Program-made: the position numbers and the translations under genes | Notes under the pieces: model-generated | Told to the model about the DNA's origin: nothing | The model's input: the letters and a program-made list of their open reading frames with translations, nothing else | Database searches by the model: none | Shown here: positions 37,601-51,574 of the stretch, one piece after another | How positions within the stretch are numbered: the first letter of the stretch is position 1 | Layout: the number at the start of each line of letters is the position of its first letter | Assembly: GCF_042242105.1 (NCBI RefSeq) | Contig: NC_092016.1 | Location: 3,705,501 to 3,769,500, forward strand | DNA: 64,000 nt | Source of the DNA: Pempheris klunzingeri | Taxonomy: Eukaryota; Chordata; Actinopteri; Acropomatiformes; Pempheridae | Reading direction: 5' to 3'

Positions 37601-40600
37601 TTTGTTATTTTTGTAACTGATGAGAGATACTGATCATTGGCATTCAGTGGAAAACACCAACATAACTTTTTTCTCTTTTTCACAACTGCTGTTATTGGCC
37701 AGAGTGTCACAGTGAAGTTACAATAAAATGTTTGCAGATTTCTTTGTGTTGAGTCCCGTATGATTGGTTTCTTAGTCACTGCTCCCTCTAGTGGCTCATT
37801 TCTATCTTTTACAATCATTGCCGGATTAATGTGTGTTGAGGTTTGTGTATCTTGACTGGCAAGTGTCAATGCAGCCAAGGGAGCAATAATTAAGTTTAAA
37901 ACAGATTCTTGGATTGTTTTTATGTTGCATCTCCTCACATTGTCCTTCCTCTGCCCATCTGTTCTGTACACAGTGTACGTCTTGCCGTCCAGGCTGGAGG
38001 CCACTTTGAAGGCCTTGATGAACTCGGCTGTTCCCATGCGACTGGCACCCTGCGTCACGATACCTGTAAAGCGCATTTTTCTTTGCAAGTTGATCTGAAA
38101 TTGTAGAAAGAGAACTGATATTACCAAATTAAGTTTCTGTTTCAAGTGAACTATTATGCAGAAGTTCAACTAAAACATCATAAAAAGAAGGCAGGTAATG
38201 TTGGAATGGTAAATTGTTTTCAAAATAAGACTTCTGAACAAAAGCCTCTTTGTGTGTGTGTGACTGTCTTTAATATATCAATAAACCAGTTTTTTCATCC
38301 TGTACAAGTTCTATTTTTTTAATGGCAGGAATAAAAGTATCTCCAGCCTGGTAGATCTACCAAAACCAAATATGCCAAGACTTAAAATGCGTCCCAACAT
38401 TTTCATCTGTGCACTATATACGTGCAGTGTCTGTCTACATGACTGACAACCATATTAACGACATATCTGTGTTGTCACCTCGATCCATGGGTTCTTGTCA
38501 TGTGCAGCGGCGCTCCAGGCGTTGACCAGTCCCTTGTTGTGAAGGCGGGCGAGCTCGGTTCCCCAGCGCTGCAGGCCAAGCAGGCTGTAACGGACTGATG
38601 AGGCCGAGATCTGGGACTCAGCGATGCCCCCGCCCTCCATGCCGAGCAGAGAAATGCAGCCTTTGGAGCGGAGGGGAAGATTCAGACGTCAGCGTAAGAC
38701 TTCCAACTGTTGCCTTGATGCAAATTTTGTGTAAATTTACCTTTAATAAGCCTAATTAAAGGTCGCTAAGTGCACACGATACTTCAGAAAACATCTTGCT
38801 TTGTTACCTGCACTATTTTCACCACAACTTGAAATCCTGCTACTGTATGTAAATATTAAGCATTTTTACTTCATGGCTGTAAAGACAAACGACAAGCACA
38901 ACGAGAAGAACTTAAAAGAAAGAAAAATGTCTGATACATCTTCAGCCAAAGCTCTTGCATTTGCTGTATATTCACTGAGCCGTGTACCATTAACTCATTA
39001 AGGATGCAAAGCTTTACATCATCTTAACTGAATCAAGTATTGATTCCTCATTTGGCAGGCTCTGTACATGCTGCCTATTGATGATCCTAAAATGCAGCGG
39101 CTTGGCCTCCTTCCTAACTGATCGCAAGATGTTGTGTTTATCCATCCATCCGTGAGTGCCGACTGGTCACACTTACGCAGCTGACAATGTTTGCCCACAT
39201 AAGGGGACGGGCAGTGGCACTTGAAGTCTCCGTCCAGGTCCCTGCAGGTGCCACCATTCTCGCATGGCTGTCCGGCACAATCGTTCACATCTACAATGAG
39301 ATAAATCACACCGTCACTTACTGTAGTCACACATAAACAGTTCACTGGTCAGCTGTTATCAGCCAGTCTGAAAGCAGATCACAGAGGTGCGAGTTAAGAT
39401 CACGTATCATGCTAAAGAGACGGGGTTTGATATTTCCTCGACTGCTTCACACTGGGGTTAGTTGAAGCCATGCCAACAGGACGGAGAGAGGAGCTTGTTT
39501 CTTGTCAGACAGTAAATGCAGCCTCAAGGGACCTGCGGCACCAGGAGCTCATGTGGTCACAATGTGCGGTATACAATGTGCAGGTTCTGGGAATAAGTGT
39601 GACTTCAAACTTCAGGGCACATGTTTTCAAAGAGGAACCGATGAGGGCTGTTTCAGTGTTTGGTTTGATTTCCTTGTAACTCTTTGTGTTGCCTCTGGGT
39701 GGCGCCCCTACCAACACTATCTGTCCTGCTTTGAGTCTGTGTTAGAGGAGTCAGGGAGAGGAAAACGCATCAGAAGAATGAAACTGGAATAAACTCAAAC
39801 TCCTTTTCATCTCTCACCCACAAGAATTGTCAGTGTGACTAAACCAGCTTTGAACACACTCTACGATGACCACACACACACACACACACAAGGAACAAGT
39901 CACAAATTTAGCGGGTTGTATAGATGACTGCACACCAAAGAGGGGGATTTCAGTGAGTCTCTCAAGCTTTAATCCTCAGTGGTTGTTATTATGGAAGAAA
40001 ATGCACGCAAACAACCCAGGCACACCGATGCTACGCTTCCATCCAACAAACACACACGGCACCATCTCCCTTCCCACATGCTCTCTCCATAAATAGCTCC
40101 GTGTCCAAGCATTCATTTTCACACAGTCACAGGAGGAATACAGCGATTTTGAAATGTGCATCCACAAACTGTGGATAACGAGGTCCACAGTCATGACACC
40201 TCTGGCTCAGGGAGCTCATTCTAAACCACATAAAACAAAAGTATATCTCGGCGCAGCAGCTGAACATTTTAAACGCCAAGGTCGCTACACTTTGTAAATA
40301 AGTTCTCTGATCAATTTATTGTCTTGGAACAAGTTAATAGGTAGTAGCTACTGTACCTGTGTCCTGATACGCTTTTCGAAGTGAGCATACTAAGAGTTAC
40401 AAGGAGTAAAATAAAATGCTGTTAACAAAGTCAGCATCATCGAGTATAGAGGATCAGCGTTAAAAGGTTACTCTTGTGTACAGAATTTCTTTAAGTTTTA
40501 TTAAAATCAGACACCTGTTTCATGAAGATGGATGATTGAGTAGGTTTCTAAAATATTCCTAACTTCAGACCAACTTTGGAGGATGACTGGACAAAGTGTT

Positions 40601-42669
40601 GGCATTCAAACCAGGACCTCTCTCCCGTGTCAGGGAACCCCCCCCCCCTACAACCCAGAGAACTAAATCAGTAATTAATGACAGACAAATGGAAACTCTG
40701 GTAAAGTCCTGACATGCGTCAGTGGTGGCTCACTCTCCAGTAAGAGGATTGGGCACCAGGAGGACCATACAACCTGGTTGGCTCCAGGGTCTAATCCATT
40801 TATCTGACAACCAGAGCGGGGTCAGCTGAAGGAGGAGACAGGTAGAGGAAACGGTAGGTTTGTTTATTAGCAAGCCTATGCTTGCCTGAAATGTACACAC
40901 TCACAGTGCTCTGATCAACTGTAAAATGGCACGACTTTGCCTCAGGGTGAACTCCAAAATATCAACCAAGAAAAACAATACTGATATGTATCCAGCTGTT
41001 GAGCAGTATCTACCATCAGCGTACTGTTTGCATATAAATAGATTTTAGCAGACGGAGCATGTGCTGGACAGACCACCACTCTGAGGCCTGTATCCAACAA
41101 ACCCCAAAGCAACGGAAACAGCACACTACCACAATATTTAGAGCATCAATATCTGTCCCAGCATGAAGCGAAAATCAATACAAATCTCATGCGGCTCGTT
41201 TGAAACCTGACCCTGATCGCTGCAAAGCCAAGGTCAGCTGGTGGTGTCTGTGGTGATCAGCAAAGCTGTCTACGTCCAGGTACTGTGCTGCAGCCAGCAG
41301 GATGTGGGCCTGAAAAAAAAACCAGGTGAGAGTCTGCGTCCGAAGGCCCAAACCTGGATGGTGTACAGTACGTTGTTCTCCGAGCTTTGGAAGTGTATAA
41401 ACATCAGGAGAACTTGAGGAGTTAAACTAAGTAAAGCTATCTAAGAATCTTCTGTATGAAAGTACTAAATTCATGGTATAATCATTATAATCACCAACCT
41501 TCCACCTTTCACTTGCAATGGGACTGTTACAGAGAAGAAAAGTTAGTCTTTTCTTCCAACCAATGACAACATGAAATAAGAAAAAAACATTTTTAATCAC
41601 CACTCTAACCGTTGCCATGGTACAACAACCGCAGAGGGTGCTCGAAGGGCATTACGGTCTCCAGATAAAACCACAGTGGCATTATTTTAAAAAAAAGGGT
41701 GAAAGGTTGTTTCCTGATGTGTAATTTGCTGTGTACTATGTGGACTGGCTGCAGTTCACCAGGGAGTGCCAGTAGCACCCAGAATAGCTTTAAATCGGAT
41801 CTCTGCCAGGGTGTCACTCTCTGCTGGAGGGATGCAGGGCTCTGAGATGAAACTTCTGATGTCATAAAGGATATTTACAGAGCATATTATTTACAGCTGT
41901 GTTTCTGAGAGCTCACTCTGAATAGATGAAGGCATGGTGACCTCTGATTCTGGTAAATGATAGCGGTGCTTCTTAAAACATCTGTATCATTGCATTTCTG
42001 CAGTTAGAACTACAAATCTATTTGAAATTAAAAAAAATTTAAATGGAAAAAGTGAGTAATGGAAGTTCCAAATGATTGATGTCCCCCTGCTGAACATCTC
42101 GAGTCATTCAACACCACATTATGGTCACATATATACAAAAATGTGGTCATTTTATTTTCTGAAGGATCTCAAGCAAGCAGCTCAACCCCCCCACTGCTTA
42201 GCGGTCACCAGAACAGGAGTTACCGATGTGTATAAACAGTACTTAACTCTGAGTAAATACCAGAATGCTGATGAAAAAGAGCATGCTTGTTCAGCAAACC
42301 CAATCTGATTAAAATGAGGATTTTAAAAGCACCCCTGTGGTTAATTGTTATGACACTCTCTCTAAGCCTGTTGCTGTTTTCGTGTTGGGTTTTGACTGGT
42401 GAGGCCAAACCCTCACAGGTAAACATCAACAGTTGCTTCTGTTACTTAAGATCATGTTGTGACTGCAGGTAAGCAGCTTCGAGGATCTGACAGGACAGTC
42501 TAGCTAGTTTAATGCACACAGTGGTTTAAAAAAGGGAAGTGCATGCCAGGCTTAGTCTGATCCCTGACAGCACACATGCACACATGCACACATGCACACA
42601 TGCACACATGCACACACGCACACACGCACACACGCACACACGCACACACGCACACACGCACACACGCAC

Positions 42670-42755
<86 letters not shown>

Positions 42756-43968
42756 CCAGTACTCCGCAGGGGGCACAGAGCCCAGTCTGCCCACACTACC
42801 ACATCCTGGGAGGAGCTGAAAACTCTCCCAAAACAACTGAAAAAGCAGCGCACGCATACACACACCCCCTTTAGCGACTTCCAAGAAGCAAATGCGAGAA
42901 GCAACTGCCTTAATCTGTTATGAAAATCTGGGATTTAGAGGCCAAGAAAAAGACCCTTGCTGTTTCCATCCATCTGCGTTGGCCCAGTGAAGTGAACAGC
43001 TATTGACGTCTCTATTTCGCTCCATTTCCATACTTCACACAGACTTACACGCACACACACACACTCCTTCTCTGCAACCCATAAAGGCTTTTAGGCCAAT
43101 TTGACAGGAAAGTCAGTAGTGCTGCAGTCAGACCTGAGTAGCGAGTGTGACATTGTCAGGAGGGCAGACTTAATTCACCGCCTCCACGTTCACTTTTTCG
43201 CCCGGCAACAGTAGCTGCGCTGACGTTGCGAGCGCTCAGCGTGGACGGCCACTTTCTGTTGGTTAGACTGGCACGAGGGATGAACCATGTGTGTATGTGT
43301 ATGCTAAACAGTCTGTATATGAGATCATGAGCTGTGTGTGGTTGTTCATGTGGGATGAGCAGCGCACACGTGATTAAGCTCTTTCCAGTAGAGGTTTTCT
43401 TTCTCCTCTGATCTGTTTCTCAGAGGAGTTTTAGTCATTTAAGGAGAAATTTATTCAGCCATGAAATACAACATTTTGATATTTGTTTTTAACTTCTTTC
43501 CTGTTACTGACATAAGGCCTTGAGGGAGAGGATGGTGATATGATCTACCCTCGCAACTAGTCCGTCTCCCACTTCTTTACTGTTCCCTTTTTCTATTTAT
43601 AATTTCCAAGATGCAGTGGAGTCATAATATTCTTCTACAACTGGCTGCAGTTTGCCAACACCTGCATAGCCAGGCTCTGTGTTTGGCTGTTTTTTGATCA
43701 AAAAACAGTTAATCCTCCACTCACTGTCTCCCATACATCCTTGCAGTTAACCTGTGAGAAGATCGTACCGACATTTCAGAACATTTTTAATCTAAAAAAG
43801 TCTACTTAAAATGTTGGTCTCAATTTGCATTTTCATGTGAGTGTGGGGGTGCTAGTTAAATGTTTAACTACACTACGCCTCCCCGAGTTCACCACAGTCA
43901 CATCAGTTCATCTCCTACTGTGTTTCACACAGACCATATTGAGCTGGCTGCCATGAGCCTCGCTGTTT

Positions 43969-44005
<37 letters not shown>

Positions 44006-47000
44006 TTAGAGAGCACTTAAACTGTCACAACATGGTCATCAGTAGCTGTGAATGGAGGGGTACCTCCCTGACCCAGCAGTCCCCCAGAGGAGTTCTCATA
44101 AACCATCACAGTCAAATAGATTCCCCTCATCATTATCCTTGAAGCATTATCTAATTAGTGCAAATGCCTTCTCTGCAGAGGGCTCTTATTCTGGAAGCTA
44201 AGAATAGAGTACCAGCCAAAGGACTTGTGAATGTATGGATTCTGATGAGCTGTGGTTTGTGGTTCTCAGAGGTAAAATAAAACAAGAACTTGGCTGCATT
44301 TTTCTAAAAGTCAAATGAGAATGTTTGGAGGGTAAATATGTATAGACTAAAACCGACTATAACTTGGAGGCATGTGTATAGTTTCACTGTGGTTTGAGGC
44401 ATGACGCAGTTGAACAACACATCTTCTAGTATGGAAAGACTTCTTCCTGTCAGGGTGGGTGAACTTGTAACAAGGTGGCATCTCTAATTATGACATGATC
44501 TCGCTGCCCGTTTCAGCCTAAACTCAGAAGCAAGGAGAGATAGTGCTGAAGTCAGCGGTTCCCTGCCCGTGAATGTGTGTGAATGTGTGTGTTGTTGAAT
44601 TCCTCGGCCTCTGCATGCAGCCAAGAGAACAGAGAGCACCTGGAACCAAGAAGGAAAAGAGACCGCAGCGCTCAAGACAAACACACAAACATCTCTCTCT
44701 CCTCGAGTCCCACTTCCACTGTTACCTTTTTTTGAACTTAAATCTGCCCCTTGGACACCTAGGATAAAAAGGCATACATGATCAAACACAAATATAAAAA
44801 TAGACTTTTCCTAAAAGCCCCACTTGATTCCTGCTAAATTACTTCTTTGTGCGCATTTGGCCACTGTTATTCTGCCGCCCTCTCACGCAAACAGTAGCCA
44901 TCTGTCTCTGTGTGAAGGGCTGGAGGGAGTTGGAGGAGCGCAGCACATGTTCCCACCGTTGCCTCCCTCTCTTAGGCTGACCCTGACTGAACCAACCTGG
45001 TCTGAGTGACGTGTGAATGAAGCTCCCATTAGGAGAACAGTTGTCTGTCTGGTGGCCAGCACTCACAGCAGCTGTCTGCATGTCAGTGTGTCAGGTTAGA
45101 CGGATAAACAGGGACCTCATTAGACCTGCCAATTAATTGTATGGGAATGTGTTCTTCCACACCAGCACATTAGCACTGACACTTTTAATTTGGTGTGCTG
45201 CTGTAGCTGAAAGTAGTGAGGAGGTAGAGATTAGATTTAGATTTTAGATTAGATTTTTTGAAGTGATCAAGACTGATTACTTGAATGATGGTGATTAATA
45301 AAGCTGTTGAATACCTCAATAAACAGCTCTTATTACACTCTTGGTAAAAGTAAAATAGCCTCAAGAAAGTTTTTTTCTGTATAAGATAAAGATCTTGAAT
45401 TTTGCAACGCTGTTATGAGGTTTTTCCAATGCTTGTTCATATTCCGACTTTCCATGTATTTTATTACACTACAGTGGTGCCGTATGAACTGAAAAAAATA
45501 GTCGACCTAAATGTAAATACACTGTAAACTCAATCTGGGCTTGATACTAATATCCAAATATGGCAGGGTGGAACTGATCTTGAATTGCATCTCAAATTTA
45601 TAGCACTACTCTACTATCTTGATTAAAAAAAAAAAAAAAAAAAACTTTAGAAGAGGGCGCACAGACTTACTGTTCTGGCAGTGGACTCCGTCAAAGCCCG
45701 GCTGGCACTTGCAGATGTACTCACTGAAGACGTCACCTCGGCGGGATTGGCCTGTCACCTCACAGATGCCCTCATTCTTGCACGGGTTGGGGTTGCAGGG
45801 CCCTTTTGGACGAGGTGAAAGAGAGGAGAGCCAAGTTTAACAGAGGCAGAGCGGTGCTGCGTGTGTAACCTTTTATAGCCTGTTCTTTTCAGGAACTGGG
45901 TTAGGGTGAAGGATGGGGTTGATTCGTGCACATTTTAGAGAGGCGTGACTCACCAGTCTCTGTCTCATTGCAAGTTTCTCCAGAGAAGCCATCAGGGCAG
46001 ATGCAGATGAACGGAGCTCCTGCCCCCGTCACACAGGTTCCACCATTACTGCACACATTTACCTTACAGTAATCACCTGGAGAGAAGGGGCGAAGGGGAA
46101 ATCATTTATATGCGGTACACAAATGATGAATTATTGTGTCCCCCACCCATTTTTGCTGCTTTCATTTCAATGTGCTGCAAAAGTGGCAAAAGAAATACAA
46201 AAAAAAGAAAAATGCTGTAAAAAGGAAGAGGATACTATAAATGTGGATGTGATTTGTGAATCCTATTTGATCCAGCTGTGGTTTATGCTCTTCATTTCAC
46301 ATTCAGTAATGCCTGGAAGTTCAGCATTTCCTGCCAAACATCTCACATTTCCAGGCCCATATTCCAGGACAGGAAGAGCTGACTTGAGTTTTGGCTTTAT
46401 GCATGTTTATACTGCATTTAGTCCATTTTTGTTCCATGTGCAGTTCATAGCATTAAAAAACAGCACACTTGAAGTTTTCGGTAAGAAAGAGTAAAACATG
46501 TTTTGAGGGAGAATCAGCTAAAATAATGTTTTCTGTCTTTATTAAATCTTCCACTCCATTCCCTTGTTTTGCTGCTGAATAAACAGCCTGTTGGATGTTG
46601 GATGTTGGATGCGGTGGTCTGAACAGCTGAGTAAGCCATCACTACACTGTAAACACAACACAAACACTGGATGCTTCCACCAGCATCACTGCTGTCTGGG
46701 CTGAACCTGACAATCTGGCAGTTCTCTGGGCACAAGGGAAATCATGTCAGCTCGCAACGGGTGGGGAAAAAACAAGGAAATCAAGTGGTGTGGAGAGGTT
46801 TTCAAAAGCATGAAGACTGAGTGAGCTATGATTTACAGTCAGAGAGTTTTATTCCACCAGGAAATTTCTGCCCTTTGGAAACTATGACAGCAATGTTAAC
46901 AAAAGCAGGAATAATAAAATGGAAGTAAGTATGATGACATGAAGGAGGTGGCCCAGTTCCTGACAAAATAATATCTAGCACACACAACATATCGAGTAGT

Positions 47001-47771
47001 AATTACACTTTTCTCAATATAGATACGAGACATTTTGGAAGTGAACTTTGCAATTATACCCTGTTTTGACACTTCGAACGAGGAGGAAGTAAATAATTGG
47101 GAGCCTTTTAACAACTGCGAAGACTTTTCCATGTTAGCACTTATCATTTGGATAACTGTTGAGGAAACTGAGGCTGGAGCCCAAGTGTGAAATTGGTGGT
47201 TGAAGTACCACAGAGTGCCATGCAGGCTAAAAAAAGAGCTCTGACCCTGTTTTTTTAAGTGTTTCGGCAGGGTACCTCTTCCCACCTCAGACAAAGCAGA
47301 CTCGTGGGAATGGATATATGGATATATATATATATATACACACTTAAGACTTCCACAGTAAAGTGGCTTTTTACGTCCTGCTAGGGGTATAATTCACAGA
47401 GGCCACGGGGTCAGGGCTGAAAATGGCATTTTGAAGAGACTTCCTGTGCATCTCTGCGCCTTCTCCATCTTTCTTACCCCACACTACACACACACACACA
47501 CCTTTTCTAGTTCTCAAAACACTCTAGGATGAGAGCACTCTGAGTAGTTTATTCAGTGTGAAGTCTCAGCCAACAGTGCAGCATTGTGGAAAAACTAACT
47601 AGTTGTTCTTCAGTGGTAAACGATTAAAAATACATCATATTGCAAATGAACATACTGGATTGCACTTTGCTCTGACTTACAAAATCTGGACTCTGTTTAT
47701 GATCCATTAGCAATCGAGAAGAAGTAGATTTGCGTCATAATCAGTGAGAGAGAGAAGGGAGACTGAGAAAG

Positions 47772-47804
<33 letters not shown>

Positions 47805-50800
47805 ATATCCACTTTGCCAACATCCTGTTTGGCCGTTTATCCACTGAGCTGCACTTCCCATGGGTGTCTTATCAGTGCTGTATCCAGTGTCATGGCCTTC
47901 AAATGCTTTCACATCTCATGGGACCGTTGGGCAACAGGCTGGGCTGGCACCGCCAACACATCCTTATCCAAAAGCTGCTTCTTGTTTATCTTTGGGAGGG
48001 AACACAACCTCCCTTCCTACACCAGCACACAGCTCCCTTCAGGAAACCCTTTCGGTGCTGAGAAATAACACCGCTGAATAAATGACCTTCCACATATATT
48101 TTAACGGAAGAATCTGACTGATGAACGATACGAGAGGCAGTCCGTATCATCTAACTGTCTCTGCAGAGGCTGTATGTACTCTGTTCTGACTGAGACATGG
48201 AGCTTGTCTGGGTTTACTGAAGAAATTCAATGTGTGATGTATTAGTCAAGGTGGTCAGCCAAGAGACAGTGGTGAAACCACCAGAACCACTTGAAAATCC
48301 TCAAAGTGATGCCACTGTCTGTACAAAACCACATCTGTATCAAATTACAAAGGAATGGAGAAGAGAGGGTTTATTTTTTCCCCCTCTTACACAGTAAATT
48401 TGAAATGCGATGAGATTTGAATTGGTTTGCTTTGCACAAGGGTCACGAAACACACTCAAAACAAAACACAACACATAACTGCATTTCCCTCAATTGGTCG
48501 AATTCAAAGTCTTATGTTGTTTCCACTCCACATGAACTCTGCTGTTTCAGAGGAAACCAGGGGCTTCTTGTTGTTCCCCATTATCTCCATGAACTGACAG
48601 ATAAGCACGAGTTTAGATTACAAGAAAAATCTGTGGCTGTAGTTTCAGTTTAACTTATTGAGAAATCACTGTGGGGAAAACAGGCTTTGATTTCAACAAT
48701 TCACGCTGACACACCAAAATTTAAAAGGGTCACTTCTATCAAAAAAAAAGACATATTTCCTCACTAACCTCTAGTGATACGCAGCCTTGCAGAAAATTTG
48801 ATTTTATATAATCAGATTATACAATGTTTGTTTCTGCCGCCACCCGGATACAGTAATAGGGAATTAGGTTTTGTTTTTGGTGCTCACAGCATAAAAAAAA
48901 AATTCTCTCCCTCCCTCCAGAATCGGTGTCTCTGATGAAGACATAGTTTCCATGAAATATGTTAACAGAAACAGAAAGCACCACCAACAAAGATCCATTC
49001 ACCTCCATTGTGTCCTGGAGGTGACAGAAATCTCAGGGATGTACATCTAATAATACAGACAAAGAAGACAATCTATCTGCAAGGCTGGATAGAGACATGT
49101 TTGGGGTTTTTTTTGTTCTTTGGGTATATCAGCTGTTTAAGGTGCTGCAGCTGCCTAAATACAGAAAATTCCCCAAAGTTATATCAAATAAATCAAGTGT
49201 GGGCACAAAACTTGCAGCACTGATTGTTCAGGGGCCTCACTGACCTCTATAGTGCCCCTCTATGGCTGCATGTGCCTGAGGAGGCAGTATTGACTTTAAG
49301 TTTTCTTTCTTATAACCAGAATTTAAACAAGCCTGAACATGTTAGATATTTCCGTTAATGTGGGCGTAGAGCTGTAAACACAAGTTGAATTCCAAAAGCA
49401 ACATATCAGTTGTTTTCATTATGTAAACACACCGATATCCTCTCCAATAACTACTAAAGAAGGCTGTGAGTCATCTGAGCATGCAGCCACAAACATATCC
49501 ATTTTGCAGCATTTAATAATGCAGTAAAAAACACATTTAATAAGTTTGCCACAATGACACAGCAGTGGTTAAAGAAACAACGTGGTGCCCCACTTTGTCC
49601 AACCCTCAGTGACAGATTAGGAAGGTATGTGGAGTTGTGTTTGGCAGAACAGGCCATTTCCACAGAGCATTGTGCTTTTCTCACTCCTTATGAGTCATGG
49701 TCTGTGCCTTTCCCATGATGCCTCAGCCCAAGAATGAGATTCAAATACCAGACCAAAAAACACAGAGCAGTTAGAGCCCGAGTCTCACAATAATGCAGTC
49801 TGCAAAGAAACCCTCCACCAAGAGGAGTGTGTGTGTGTGTGTGTGTGTGTGATCCTGCCACAGCTCGAGCCTCAGATACATGGGCACAGCTGGGGTTGGG
49901 TAGCGCGCCAGTGCATTCAGCAATATTTGCTTTTAATGTAAACAAAAGATAGCAAATATCCTAAAAGCAGTGGTGCATGAAGTACACAGATCTTTCACTT
50001 CAGTAAACGTGCTAATAATAAACTGTAGAAACACTCTAACAAGTAACGGTCATGCATTGAAAATGTTATTTACGTCAATAAGAAGTATATAAATAAAAGT
50101 ATTAGCATCAAAATATTCTTCAAGTACTGATTATATTTATTGATGCATTTGTGTGTTCATTGCTTTAATGTTGCAGCTGGTAAAGATGTAATTTTATTTC
50201 TGTTATATATTCATTTACATTCTGCGAACTCACTTATTGATTATATTTTGTATTGTTAATCTGAATCTCCAGAGTAACTAAAGCTGTCAAATAAATGCGG
50301 TGGGGTAAAAAGTATAATTTTTCCATCTGAGATGTAGTGGAGTAGAAGTATAAAAGAAGATTCAAGTTAAGTACAGTATTCAAGTTAATGTACTTAATCA
50401 CTTTCCACCGCTGCTGAACAGAAAGTCACTTATCACACTGAATTTAGGTATCTTAGTATCTCGTTAGTGTCTGTTATTATGGTCTGATAACAGCATACAG
50501 CTCTGTGTATAAAGCATATGTGTATTTCTAAATGATGCGTTCTGCTGTAGGGGGCTGGGGTGGGAAGAGTGACAGTGGGGAGTCCTGTGTTTACACAAAA
50601 AACAAATGAGCGGCACCACGACACATGGAGCACATGTTTCCTGAAGGGGCTTCACTGGGAAAGGAGTCAGCTGCTACTGGGAGGATCTACCAGCGATCTG
50701 ATGAACACACTGGCTCTACATTAGAGCCCTGCAGCTTAATACACAGAGAGGAAACATTACCCCTTTACAAAGCTAAGCAGATGTCACAAAAAGAGCATGA

Positions 50801-51527
50801 ATCACCTCAGGACTGTACAATAAAACCTGCTGTGGGACGCCATCGAAGGGCTCTGCACCGTGACAGAGGATGAAGATGGGGAAGTCATTTCAGGACACAA
50901 GCGATGGGTGTGGACTCCTTGAGGACACTGCAGCCCATATTAGAAACATTGAGCGGTTATGGAGACAAAATAGCACTTTGGATTAAATTCACCTTGACAT
51001 AAGTGAGCAGACAAGCTTTGATCAGTTTAATTTCTGGCCTCAGGGGTGTTTTATAGAGGTTTCACTGACAAAGCATGACGCTTTTTGCCGCATTGCAAAT
51101 TTGCGCGGACATGGGCAGGAATCCTTTTCATCTGAATCACTCCAAAGTTATCAAAGATGACGTGGAACAAATCAGTAGTAGACAAACAATAATATGCTTA
51201 GACAGTTTAAGAAGGCTTTGAAGGAATTAGCTTATTAAAAGGGAATTATGAAAAGAGGCAAGTTTGTTTGAAAAGAGCTGACAAAGCCAAGGTTAAATAG
51301 AGTCCATACGTCATGTAGGGGCTGATAAACACATGCATGTGAATATATATGTATATGTGTAGTGTGTGTGTGTTTGGTTACGTCAGTACTTGTGTGTCCT
51401 GAGGCCTGAAAACAGTAAACGCTGTGCCCTGTGCTCTGTCACGCACACTCTGGCATGCTGGAGTCTATAGGCTGGCAGGCAAGTGCGGGAACTCAGTGTT
51501 CCAGAAAACCAAGGAGAGACGTCTGCA

Positions 51528-51574
<47 letters not shown>

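Larger units (their letters stand above)
39291..45670 (-). other. mfge8: mfge8 intron between EGF 2 and EGF 3 (6.4 kb)
   Basis: No coding exon seen. It carries CA runs at 39868-39890 and 43972-44003, a large compound CA repeat at 42570-42754, and an A run near 45626-45643. A GC-richer segment at about 43150-43270 stands out in AT-rich surroundings. Confidence 0.65.

Noticed and set aside
42570-42754. CRISPR-like array
   Set aside because: Regular octamers without unique spacers; a eukaryotic microsatellite.
42509-42923. Several long Cys/Val and His/Thr open frames
   Set aside because: They are translations of the CA-repeat tract on both strands.
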